DNA from: HK1 sp965204915
Lineage (GTDB): Bacteria; Pseudomonadota; Gammaproteobacteria; HK1
NCBI GenBank assembly: GCA_965204915.1
Contig: OZ242023.1
Location: 2,170,001-2,234,000 of the forward strand
Reading direction: 5' to 3'
DNA: 64,000 bases
A program made the translations under genes and the position numbers. This document shows positions 43,415 to 51,225 of this stretch, piece by piece. Below the pieces are notes generated by a model. That model searched no databases. It had not been told where the DNA came from and saw only the letters and a program-made list of their open reading frames with translations. The stretch's first letter is position 1, and each line of letters starts with the position of its first letter.

Positions 43415-43735
43415 TCACAACTGCTCCGCCGGAACGTGCAGGACGAGCCCGTCGAGCTCGTCGGTGACGCGGATCTGACAGGTCAGGCGGCTGGATTCCC
43501 GCGGCTCCCAGGCGAACTCGATGAGGCCCGACTCCTCCTCCTCCGGGGGCGGCAACGCGCTCATCCAGCCATCCGCGACGTAGCAGTGGCAGGTCGAGCA
43601 GGAGCAGCTTCCCCCGCACTGCGCAACGACCCCGGTCACGTCGTTCTCGATCGCCCCTTCCATCACCGTGAGTCCGTTCGCGACCTCCACCGTCGTCGAC
43701 GCCCCGTCGGGTTGAATGAAGGTGATTCTCGGCAT
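43415..43735 (-). CDS. [2Fe-2S] ferredoxin, adrenodoxin/putidaredoxin type
   Basis: A 106-residue ferredoxin with the cluster motif C40-x5-C46-x2-C49 (CGGSCSCSTC) and the fourth ligand C86 (RLTCQI), matching the Fdx/putidaredoxin class rather than plant-type ferredoxins. Such ferredoxins pair with an FAD reductase to deliver single electrons to P450s or other metalloenzymes. The reductase gene lies just upstream in the same operon. No P450 gene is in the window, so the client may be MoaA, AioAB or something elsewhere. Confidence 0.92.
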   Translation of the reverse strand: MPRITFIQPDGASTTVEVANGLTVMEGAIENDVTGVVAQCGGSCSCSTCHCYVADGWMSALPPPEEEESGLIEFAWEPRESSRLTCQIRVTDELDGLVLHVPAEQL

Positions 43736-43951
43736 TCGTCAGACCATCTCCTGCATCGGGACCGACTCGTCGGCCAGCTTCTCCGGGTCGATGCGCGGGC
43801 GCTCCGGCGCGCGTTTGCGGGCCGACCCGCCACCGGACCCGCCGCCGCACCGGATGAACGTGGCCGCCGGCATCCCTCAAACCATCTCCTGCATGGGGAT
43901 CGACTCGTCGGCCAGCTTCTCCGGGCCGATGCGCGGGCGCTCCGGCACGAG
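43710..43951 (-). repeat. 138-bp tandem duplication across the fdr/fdx junction
   Basis: The last codons of the ferredoxin reductase gene (RPRIGPEKLADESIPMQEMV-stop at 43877) recur 138 bp downstream as RPRIDPEKLADESVPMQEMV-stop at 43739. The fdx start (ATG 43735) also has a decayed copy (ATG 43873, MPAATFIRCGG against MPRITFIQPDG). The middle thus holds a fossil frame with an fdx-like start fused to an fdr-like end, between two intact genes. Confidence 0.88.
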
Positions 43952-45097
43952 CTTGCGGCAGGCCATGAACTCCCGGGGGCGGTTGACGGCGTCCACCGCG
44001 ATCAGGACGCCGTCCTTCAAGTAGAACATCGCGAAGTCGTCCGCGTCCATCGAGCCGCGCTGCACGATGGTGTCGTACCCGTCGGAGATCCCGACCATCT
44101 GGAGCTTGAGGTCGAACTGGTCGCTCCAGAACCAGGGGACCTGCGCGTACCGCGCCGGGGTGCCGGCGACGTTGGCCGCCGCCGTCTTCGCCTGCTCGAT
44201 CGCGTTCTGCACCGATTCGAGCCGCAGCGTGCGGCCGAGGATGGGGTTCGGGTGGCGGGTGCAGTCCCCGGCCGCGTAGACGTGGCCGGCGGAGGTCGCG
44301 CATCGTTCGTCCACCACGATGCCGTCGTCGCAGGCGAGCCCGGCCGCCTCGGCAAGCTCCGTGTCGGGGACGACGCCGATCCCGACCACCACCAGATCGG
44401 CGGAGACGAGGTCGGCCCCGCAACGCACCCCCTCGACCTTCCCGCTCCCCTCGAAGGCGTCGACCGCGGCCGACAGCCGAACGTCGACCCCGCGGGCGCG
44501 GTGGGCGCGCGCGTAGTAGGCGGACATCTCGGGCGCCGTCACCCTCCCGAGGAGCCGGTCCGCGGCCTCGACGACGCAGACCTCCAGCCCCATCCCTTTC
44601 GCCGTCGAGGCCACCTCCAGGCCGATGTACCCTCCCCCCACCACGGCCAGCTTGCGGCCCGGCGCCAGCTCGGCGCGGATCGCCTCGACGTCTTCCAGCG
44701 TCCGCAGATGGAAGACGTTCCCGAGGTCCGCACCGGGGACGTCGAGCCGCCGCGGGCGGCTCCCGGTGGCGATGACGAGGTCCGTGAACTCGAGCGAGTC
44801 CCCGTCCGCGAGCGTCACCGTGCGGTGATCGGGATCGATCGCGCGCACCGGGTTGCCGAGCCGGAGCTCGACGTCGTTGCGGGAGTAGAAGCTCTCCGGG
44901 CGCAGGAACACCCGCTCCCGCGGGAGCTCCCCGGAGAGGTATTTCTTCGAGAGCGGCGGGCGTTGATACGGCGGCGCCGGCTCGGCCCCGCAGACGACGA
45001 TCCGGCCGCCGTATCCGGCCTGGCGCAGGCTGAGCGCGGCTTGGCCGCCGGCCTGGCCGGCGCCGGCGATGACGGTGGTGTCCTCGGTAGCGGTCAC
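43877..45097 (-). CDS. FAD-dependent ferredoxin reductase (putidaredoxin reductase type)
   Basis: The 406-residue NAD(P)H:ferredoxin reductase has two Rossmann sites: FAD-binding VIAGAGQAGGQAALSLRQAG near 9-28 and NAD-binding LAVVGGGYIGLEVAS near 145-160. It also has the conserved VYAAGDCTRHPNP near 270-285. The C-terminal domain WFWSDQFDLKLQMVG is typical of putidaredoxin or rubredoxin reductases of class I P450 systems. It is the first gene of a run with fdx, moaA, aioB and aioA. The 3' end is duplicated. Confidence 0.92.
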   Translation of the reverse strand: MTATEDTTVIAGAGQAGGQAALSLRQAGYGGRIVVCGAEPAPPYQRPPLSKKYLSGELPRERVFLRPESFYSRNDVELRLGNPVRAIDPDHRTVTLADGDSLEFTDLVIATGSRPRRLDVPGADLGNVFHLRTLEDVEAIRAELAPGRKLAVVGGGYIGLEVASTAKGMGLEVCVVEAADRLLGRVTAPEMSAYYARAHRARGVDVRLSAAVDAFEGSGKVEGVRCGADLVSADLVVVGIGVVPDTELAEAAGLACDDGIVVDERCATSAGHVYAAGDCTRHPNPILGRTLRLESVQNAIEQAKTAAANVAGTPARYAQVPWFWSDQFDLKLQMVGISDGYDTIVQRGSMDADDFAMFYLKDGVLIAVDAVNRPREFMACRKLVPERPRIGPEKLADESIPMQEMV

Positions 45098-45293
45098 TGG
45101 CCCGGTGTCCTCCTGCCGTGGTGCTTCCGCGAGCGGGCGGGATTCTACCCGAAACCCTTGCCACCCGAATGTCGCCGTGGCCAGACTTCAGGCGCCGGTC
45201 GAACGCGGGAGCCCCGGGAGCCGGATACGCAGGGCAAACGCGCGAGGGACGCCACGGCGGTGGGGATTCGACGATGGAGCCTTCAACGGTGAG

Positions 45294-45373
45294 GCCCGGA
45301 GAAAGTGAAGCCCGGAGAAGATGAAACCCGGAGAAGATGAAGTACCGTGAAAATGAAGCAGAACATGGAACCC
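45294..45373 (+). repeat. 16-bp tandem repeats before the homocysteine methyltransferase start
   Basis: Five consecutive 16-bp units, decaying toward the gene, start GCCCGGAGAAAGTGAA, GCCCGGAGAAGATGAA, ACCCGGAGAAGATGAA, GTACCGTGAAAATGAA, GCAGAACATGGAACCC. Units 2-4 contain an ATG and units 1-3 a GGAGAA, so each looks like a small ribosome-binding-site/start cassette. They end 17 bp before the chosen start codon. Confidence 0.85.
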
Positions 45374-45390
45374 CGTGCAGGCGAAGCACG

Positions 45391-46431
45391 ATGAGCCCGA
45401 TCGAAGCGCTTCTGGCCGAACGCGACTGGCTCCTCGCGGACGGCGCCATGGGCACCAACCTGTTCACCCTGGGGCTCGCGGGTGGCGCGTGCGGCGAGCA
45501 GTGGAACGTCGAAGCCCCGGGGAAGGTCTCGTCGGTCCACCGGGACATGGTCGCGGCGGGGGCCGACGTCCTCCTCACCAACACCTTCGGCGCGAACCGG
45601 TGCCGGCTCGCCCTGCACGGCCTCGGGAAGCGGGCGGCCGAGATCAACCGATCGGGAGCGGAGATCGCACGTGGGGTCGCGGACTCGGCAGGCCGCACCG
45701 TGGTCGTCGCCGGCTCCATGGGGCCGACCGGCGACGTGCTGGAGCCGCTCGGCGAGCGTACCCGGGCCGAGGCGGTCGACGCCTTCGCCGAGCAGGCCGA
45801 GGGGTTGAAGCGCGGCGGCGCGGACATGGCGTGGATCGAGACGATGTACGCCGAGAACGAGCTGGAAGCGGCGCTCCTGGCGGTGCGGGAGGCCGGGCTG
45901 CCGGTCCTCGCGACGATGACGTTCGACACCGCCGGGCGCACGATGATGGGGATCCGGCCCCGGGATTTTCCGAATCTTGCGCCCTGCACGACGCACCGGC
46001 CCCTCGGAGTCGGGGCGAACTGCGGCGTGGGCCCCGCCCAGCTCCTCGATTCGATTCTCGGAATACGGGCAGCCGTGGCACGAGGGACGGTCATCGTCGC
46101 GAAGAGCAACTGCGGGCTCCCCCGGATGGATCCCGACATGCGGGTGCGGTACGACGGGACTCCGAAGCTCATGGCCGAATATGCGTGCATGGCTCGGGAT
46201 GCCGGAGCGCACATCATCGGCGGGTGCTGCGGGACGACGGCCTCGCATCTCGGGGCGATGCGCGATGCGCTGGAACGGCGTCCACGGGCCCAGGCGCCGG
46301 ATCACGCGGCGATCGAGGCGCGTTTCGGTCCGCTGAAGATCACCCTGGAGACCCAGGAGGCCGTTGCTCGAGCAAAGGAGGATGGAACGCCGTCCGGGCA
46401 CCGGCGGCATCGCCGGCGCCGGAGGAGCTGA
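45391..46431 (+). CDS. Homocysteine/betaine S-methyltransferase family protein (BHMT-like)
   Basis: The 346-residue TIM-barrel, zinc-dependent methyltransferase transfers a methyl group to homocysteine from betaine or a related donor. The N-terminal signature LLADGAMGTNLFTLGL and LLTNTFGANRCRL are typical. Zinc ligands are the cysteine in GVGANCGVGP and the pair in IIGGCCGTT near 275-280. The C-terminal 20 residues are Arg/His-rich and probably disordered. The ATG at 45391 starts at MSPIEALLAERDW, matching relatives. The gene is alone on the plus strand, convergent with galU. Confidence 0.87.
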   Translation: MSPIEALLAERDWLLADGAMGTNLFTLGLAGGACGEQWNVEAPGKVSSVHRDMVAAGADVLLTNTFGANRCRLALHGLGKRAAEINRSGAEIARGVADSAGRTVVVAGSMGPTGDVLEPLGERTRAEAVDAFAEQAEGLKRGGADMAWIETMYAENELEAALLAVREAGLPVLATMTFDTAGRTMMGIRPRDFPNLAPCTTHRPLGVGANCGVGPAQLLDSILGIRAAVARGTVIVAKSNCGLPRMDPDMRVRYDGTPKLMAEYACMARDAGAHIIGGCCGTTASHLGAMRDALERRPRAQAPDHAAIEARFGPLKITLETQEAVARAKEDGTPSGHRRHRRRRRS

Positions 46432-46596
46432 CCGCGGCCGGCACGCCCCGGCTTCGGAAGGGCCGATACCCTCCCCGTCCAGGCCGATTCCACCGGGCGG
46501 GATCGCCTTCCAGGTATGGGATCGGAAGGTTCGATCGATCGGTCATATCTTCATTTTCAACTTCAAATATATCCTGTAATCTATTGAAATATGGAT
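46432..46596. other. A/T-rich convergent intergenic region
   Basis: This 165-bp spacer between convergent genes contains an A/T-rich tract at about 46545-46615 (CATTTTCAACTTCAAATATA, CTATTGAAATATGGATTT). It stands out sharply from the flanking G/C-rich genes and probably holds both transcript ends. No clear hairpin plus T-run was identified. Confidence 0.45.
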
Positions 46597-47466
46597 TTAT
46601 TCCAATGCGGATAAATGATCCTGCACGACGGCGCGAAGCTCCGGCTGCCTGAGTGCGAGCGTGATGTTCGCGGCCAGGAATCCACCCTTCGAGCCGCAGT
46701 CGTACCGGGTTCCCCCGAAGGGAAAGGCGCCGACCGGCTCGCGCTCGAGCAGTGCCGAAATCGCGTCGGTGAGCTGGATCTCTCCGCCCGCTCCCGCCGC
46801 GGTGTTCTCCAGCGCATCGAAGATCCCGGGGGTCAGCACGTACCGGCCCACCACCCCCAGCGTCGATGGGGCCTCGGCCGGCGCCGGCTTCTCCACGATG
46901 CCCCGGATCGGACCGCCGCCTTCGTCCGGCGAGGCCAGGCTCACGATGCCGTAGCGGTCGGTCTCCTCCCCGGGCACGGGCTCCACCGCGACCAGACTGC
47001 TGCCGGCGGACTCGAAGCGCCGCGCCATCTGCGCGATGCATCCGGGACCGTCGCAGACCACGAGATCATCGGGGAGGATGACCGCGAAGGGCTCGTCGCC
47101 GATCGCCGGGCGGGCGCACAGCACCGCGTGGCCGAGCCCCAGCGGCGCCGGCTGGCGGATGTAGAGGCAGGTCGCCCGGCTCGGGAGGATCCCCCGCACG
47201 CGCTCGAGCTGCTCGTCCCTTCCCCTGGCTTCCAGCGCCGCCTCCAGCTCCGGCGAACGGTCGAAGTGGTCCTCGATGGCTTTCTTGGTGTGTCCGGTCA
47301 CGAACACGAGGTGGTCGATCCCGGCCTCCACCGCCTCCTCCACCGCGTACTGGATGAGAGGCTTGTCGACGACGGGAAGCATCTCCTTGGGGAGTGCCTT
47401 CGTCGCCGGCAGGAACCGGGTGCCGAGACCCGCCACCGGGAACACCGCTTTTCGGAGCGTCTTCAT
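46597..47466 (-). CDS. galU: GalU, UTP--glucose-1-phosphate uridylyltransferase
   Basis: The 289-residue nucleotidyltransferase makes UDP-glucose. The activation loop and NTP motif PVAGLGTRFLPATKALPKEM lie at the N-terminus, followed by the sugar-binding QYAVEEAVEAGID and LGLGHAVLCA, PDDLV and EKP motifs. The start ATG (47466) overlaps the ugd stop by 4 bp (ATGA). UDP-glucose made here is the substrate for Ugd encoded upstream in the same run. Confidence 0.95.
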   Translation of the reverse strand: MKTLRKAVFPVAGLGTRFLPATKALPKEMLPVVDKPLIQYAVEEAVEAGIDHLVFVTGHTKKAIEDHFDRSPELEAALEARGRDEQLERVRGILPSRATCLYIRQPAPLGLGHAVLCARPAIGDEPFAVILPDDLVVCDGPGCIAQMARRFESAGSSLVAVEPVPGEETDRYGIVSLASPDEGGGPIRGIVEKPAPAEAPSTLGVVGRYVLTPGIFDALENTAAGAGGEIQLTDAISALLEREPVGAFPFGGTRYDCGSKGGFLAANITLALRQPELRAVVQDHLSALE

Positions 47467-48785
47467 CGCCGTCCGGCCCACTCCCGCCCGACACACGTGT
47501 AGTCGAACCCCAGGGCGCGCATCTGGTCCGGCTCGTAGACGTTGCGCAGATCGACGAACACCCTCCCCCGCATTCGCCGCCTCGCTTCCTGCAGATCGAG
47601 ACCACGGTACACGTTCCACTCCGTGAGAAGCACGACCGCGTCGGCGCCGTCGAGGGCCTCCCAGACGTCCTCGGCGTATTCGACGGCGCCGGGCAGGAGC
47701 GCCCTCGCCTCCGCGATCCCCCGCGGATCCGTAGCCCGGATCCGTGCACCCCGCTCCGTGAGGCAGGGAAGGATCGCAAGGGCGGGAGCATCGCGCACGT
47801 CGTCGGTCTCCGGTTTGAAGGTCAGCCCGAGCACCGCGATCACCTTCCCGGCCTCGCTCCCGCCGAGCGCACCGCGGATCTTGGCGACCATCCGGCTGCG
47901 CTGCGTTGCGTTGACCTCGAGCACGGATTCGACGATCCGGCTCGGCGCCCCGCACGCCTGCCCGGTGCGCACCAGGGCGAGGGTGTCCTTGGGGAAGCAG
48001 GAGCCTCCGTACCCGGGCCCCGGGTGCAGGAACTTGCGCCCGATGCGCCCGTCGAGCCCCATGCCGCGTGCGACGTCGTGCACGTCGGCGCCCAGCGCCT
48101 CGCACAGCGCCGCCATCTCGTTGATGAAGCTGATCTTGGTCGCGAGAAAGGCGTTGGCGGCGTACTTGATCAGCTCCGCCGTCTCCAGGCCCGTGACGAC
48201 GATCGGGACCTCGATGAGGTTCAACGGCCGGTACAGCGCGCGCAACCGGGCCTCCGCCCGATCGCTCTCGACGCCGATGACGATCCGATCGGGTCGCATG
48301 AAATCGGCGATCGCCGCACCCTCGCGCAGAAACTCCGGGTTCGAGGCGACGTCGAAGTCCGCCTCCGGGTTGATCTCCGACACGATCCGCTTGACCTGCC
48401 GCGCGGTGCCGACGGGGACGGTGGACTTGTCCACGACCACGCTGTCATCGCGCAGGAAGGGGGCGATCCGGCGGGCCGCGTCGTATACGAACGACAGGTC
48501 GGCGTGCCCGTCCCCGCGGCGTGACGGCGTTCCCACCGCGATGAAGACCAGCTCCGCGCCGCCGACGGCCCGCTCGAAATCGGTGGTGAAGCGCAGCCGC
48601 CCCTGCCCGACGTTACGGGCGACGAGCTCGTCGAGGCCGGGCTCGTAGATGGGGACCCGGCCCTCGTCGAGCCGGGCGATCTTCGATGCATCGACGTCGA
48701 TGCAGGTCACCGAGGCGCCGAACTCGGAGAAGCATGCCCCGGAGACGAGGCCGACGTAGCCCGAGCCGATCATCGCGATGTTCAT
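47463..48785 (-). CDS. ugd: UDP-glucose 6-dehydrogenase
   Basis: The 440-residue enzyme oxidises UDP-glucose to UDP-glucuronate with two NAD+. The N-terminal Rossmann motif is MIGSGYVGLVSGACFSEFG, followed by VGTPS, STVPVGTA and SNPEFLREG. The catalytic cysteine is in GPGYGGSCFPKDTLAL near 262, and the C-terminal NAD-like domain contains LGLTFKPETDDVRDAP. Four 15-bp repeats lie directly before the start. It is coupled to galU by a 4-bp overlap. Confidence 0.95.
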   Translation of the reverse strand: MNIAMIGSGYVGLVSGACFSEFGASVTCIDVDASKIARLDEGRVPIYEPGLDELVARNVGQGRLRFTTDFERAVGGAELVFIAVGTPSRRGDGHADLSFVYDAARRIAPFLRDDSVVVDKSTVPVGTARQVKRIVSEINPEADFDVASNPEFLREGAAIADFMRPDRIVIGVESDRAEARLRALYRPLNLIEVPIVVTGLETAELIKYAANAFLATKISFINEMAALCEALGADVHDVARGMGLDGRIGRKFLHPGPGYGGSCFPKDTLALVRTGQACGAPSRIVESVLEVNATQRSRMVAKIRGALGGSEAGKVIAVLGLTFKPETDDVRDAPALAILPCLTERGARIRATDPRGIAEARALLPGAVEYAEDVWEALDGADAVVLLTEWNVYRGLDLQEARRRMRGRVFVDLRNVYEPDQMRALGFDYTCVGREWAGRR

Positions 48786-48787
48786 CG

Positions 48788-48847
48788 GTCTTCCGTCCCG
48801 GGGTCTTCCGTCCTGGGGCCTTCCGTCCTGGGGTCTCCCGCCCTGCC
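48788..48847 (-). repeat. 15-bp tandem repeat immediately before ugd, 4 units
   Basis: Units GTCTTCCGTCCCGGG, GTCTTCCGTCCTGGG, GCCTTCCGTCCTGGG and GTCTCCCGCCCTGCC (plus strand) run from 2 bp upstream of the ugd start codon. On the coding strand each unit carries GACGGAAG, so the ribosome-binding region itself is repeated. Confidence 0.85.
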
Positions 48848-48922
48848 CCGGCAGCGCCGGAATCCGGGACCGTACATGAATGTCATCGGCACCTTTGCGG
48901 ATCTCCGCACGTCAGGGGAGGA

Positions 48923-50209
48923 CTACAGCCGCCGGAGATCGATCCCGGAGGGTCGGGCCGCCCGGTCGAGCACGCCTTGCACGTCGATGACGGCGCCGCG
49001 CCCGCCGCGCAGCAGGGCCGTGACTCCATCCCAGCCCCCGGCGGCGAACTCCGCGTGGGCAACGGCCAGAATGACCGCATCGGCCGGGCGCAACGCGCCG
49101 GCCGCGACGATCTCGATACCGTGCTCGCGGCGTGCCTCCTCCGGATCGGCGCGGGGGTCGTGCACCTGCACGCTCAGACCGTAGTCCTCCAGCTCCCGCA
49201 CGACGTCGGCGACCCGGGTGTTGCGGAGATCGGAGACGTTCTCCTTGAACGCGAACCCGAGGACGGTCACCACCGCCTCCCCCATCGCGACCCCCCGCCG
49301 GACCAGGGCCTTCACCGCCTGCCCCGCGACGTGGACGCCCATCCCGTCGTTGATGCGCCGGCCCGCGAGGATGACCTGCGGATGGTAGTCCAGCGCCGCC
49401 GCCTTGTGCGTGAGGTAATAGGGATCGACCCCGATGCAGTGACCGCCGACGAGGCCGGGGGTGAAGGGATGGAAGTTCCACTTGGTGCCGGCCGCCGCGA
49501 GCACGTCGCGGGTGTCGATGTCCATCCGGTCGAAGATCAGGGCCAGCTCGTTCATCAGTGCGATGTTGAGATCGCGCTGCGCGTTCTCGATCACCTTCGC
49601 CGCTTCCGCCACCCGGATCCCGGCGACGCGGTGAACCCCGGCGGTGACCACGGATTCGTAGACGCCGGCGACGACGTCCAGGGTCGCCGCGTCCTGCCCG
49701 GCCACGATCTTCGGGACGCGGGCAAAGGCGTGCTCCCGGTCGCCGGGGTTGATGCGCTCCGGCGAGTACCCGACCGTGAAGTCCGTCCCGCACGCGAGTC
49801 CCGACGCCTCTTCGAGCACCGGGACGCAGTCCTCCTCCGTCGCTCCGGGATAGACCGTGGATTCGAACACCACGACGTCGCCCGCCTCGAGCCGTCGCCC
49901 CACGGTACGCGCCGCACCGAGAAGCGGGCGCAGATCCGGCCGGTTGGCCTCGTCCACCGGGGTCGGCACCGTGACGATGTGGAAGTCCGCCTCGCGCAGC
50001 GCCTCCGCGTCGTTCGTGAAGCAGACGTCGGCCGCGGCGAAGTCGGCCGGCACGGCCTCACGGTTGCGGTCCACGCCCCGGCGCAGCTCCTCCACCCGGG
50101 TGGTGTCTACGTCGTAGCCGACGACCCGCGACCGGGCGCCGAACGCGAGTGCGACCGGCAGCCCGGTGTACCCGACCCCGACGACCGAGATCCTCCGCCC
50201 ATTCGTCAT
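48923..50209 (-). CDS. Nucleotide-sugar dehydrogenase (TviB/WbpA type)
   Basis: The 428-residue member of the UDP-glucose/GDP-mannose dehydrogenase family is closer to UDP-N-acetyl-hexosamine dehydrogenases (Vi-antigen TviB, WbpA). It shows VVGVGYTGLPVALAFG at the N-terminus, TVPTPVDEANRPDL, ESTVYPGATEE, the YSPERINPGD motif and the catalytic cysteine in LVGGHCIGVDPYYLTH near 257. It would make an N-acetyl-hexosaminuronic acid donor. The start lies 5 bp after the epimerase stop. The presence of a second dehydrogenase beside ugd points to a polysaccharide with two uronic acids. Confidence 0.87.
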   Translation of the reverse strand: MTNGRRISVVGVGYTGLPVALAFGARSRVVGYDVDTTRVEELRRGVDRNREAVPADFAAADVCFTNDAEALREADFHIVTVPTPVDEANRPDLRPLLGAARTVGRRLEAGDVVVFESTVYPGATEEDCVPVLEEASGLACGTDFTVGYSPERINPGDREHAFARVPKIVAGQDAATLDVVAGVYESVVTAGVHRVAGIRVAEAAKVIENAQRDLNIALMNELALIFDRMDIDTRDVLAAAGTKWNFHPFTPGLVGGHCIGVDPYYLTHKAAALDYHPQVILAGRRINDGMGVHVAGQAVKALVRRGVAMGEAVVTVLGFAFKENVSDLRNTRVADVVRELEDYGLSVQVHDPRADPEEARREHGIEIVAAGALRPADAVILAVAHAEFAAGGWDGVTALLRGGRGAVIDVQGVLDRAARPSGIDLRRL

Positions 50210-50214
50210 CGCCG

Positions 50215-51225
50215 TCAGCCGACCTCGTAGAACGCCTCGTACCAGTCCACGAAGCGCCGCACCCCGACCTCGATCGGGGTATTCGGCCGGTAGCCGAAGT
50301 CCCGTGCCAGATCGCTCACGTCCGCGAGCGTGTCGAGCACGTCGCCGGGCTGCAGGGGCAGGAGGTTCCTTCGTGCCTTGCGCCCGAGGCACGCTTCCAG
50401 CACCCCGATGTAACGCTCCAGCGCCACGCTCTCGCCGTTGCCGACGTTGTAGAGCCGGTGCGGCGCGGCGCTGGTGGCCGGGTCGGGCGACTCCCCGCTC
50501 CAGCCCCCGTCCGGGGCCGCGGGCCGGTCGATCACCCGGACCACACCCTCGACGACGTCGTCGACGTAGGTGAAGTCCCGGTGGTGCCGGCCGTGGTTGA
50601 ACACGTCGATGGGGCGGCCGGCCAGGATGTTGCGGGTGAACAGGAACAGCGCCATGTCGGGCCGGCCCCACGGCCCGTACACGGTGAAGAAGCGCAGCCC
50701 GGTCGCGGGGAGTCCGTACAGGTGGCTGTAGCAGTGGGCCATCATCTCGTTGGCCTTCTTGCTGGCCGCGTAGAGCGACAGCGGATGGTCGACGTTGTGC
50801 CGCTCCGAGAACGGCAGGGTCCGGTTGGCGCCGTAGACGGAGCTCGAGGATGCGTAGACGAGGTGGCCGATCCGGTGGTGGCGGCATCCTTCGAGGACGT
50901 TGACGAAGCCGGTGAGATTGGTGTCGACGTAGGCGTGGGGGTTCTCCAGCGAGTACCGGACGCCGGTCTGGGCGGCGAGGTGGACGACCGCCTCGGGCCG
51001 CTCGTTCGCGAAGATCTCCGCAATCGCCGTGCGGTCGGCGACGTCGGCGCGCACGTCGCGGAAGCCGGGGAACGCCCGGGGCCGATCGAGCCGCGCCTCC
51101 TTCAGGGAGACGTCGTAGTAGGGGTCGAGGTTGTCGACGCCGACGACCTCGTCGCCCCGTGCGAGCAGGCGGAGCGAGAGCGCGGAGCCGATGAAGCCGG
51201 CCGCGCCGGTGACGAGAACCTTCAT
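50215..51225 (-). CDS. UDP-glucuronate 4-epimerase-like short-chain dehydrogenase
   Basis: The 336-residue extended SDR has the NAD motif VTGAAGFIGSALSLRLL, DNLDPYYDVSLKEARL typical of UDP-glucuronate 4-epimerases, and the catalytic S/Y-x3-K set (ASSSSVYG, YAASKKANE). It likely interconverts UDP-glucuronate and UDP-galacturonate, using the product of Ugd. Epimerases acting on N-acetyl sugars (TviC/WbpP) are close relatives and fit the adjacent TviB-type gene, so the exact substrate is open. It is the first gene of the sugar-nucleotide run. Confidence 0.87.
   Translation of the reverse strand: MKVLVTGAAGFIGSALSLRLLARGDEVVGVDNLDPYYDVSLKEARLDRPRAFPGFRDVRADVADRTAIAEIFANERPEAVVHLAAQTGVRYSLENPHAYVDTNLTGFVNVLEGCRHHRIGHLVYASSSSVYGANRTLPFSERHNVDHPLSLYAASKKANEMMAHCYSHLYGLPATGLRFFTVYGPWGRPDMALFLFTRNILAGRPIDVFNHGRHHRDFTYVDDVVEGVVRVIDRPAAPDGGWSGESPDPATSAAPHRLYNVGNGESVALERYIGVLEACLGRKARRNLLPLQPGDVLDTLADVSDLARDFGYRPNTPIEVGVRRFVDWYEAFYEVG

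Noticed and set aside
39028..43467. A 1479-codon open frame on the plus strand across the arsenite oxidase operon
   Set aside because: It is antisense to aioA, aioB and moaA, which have clear families and catalytic residues. Very high GC removes stop codons and produces such shadows. The translation is Arg/Pro/His-rich without any recognisable domain.
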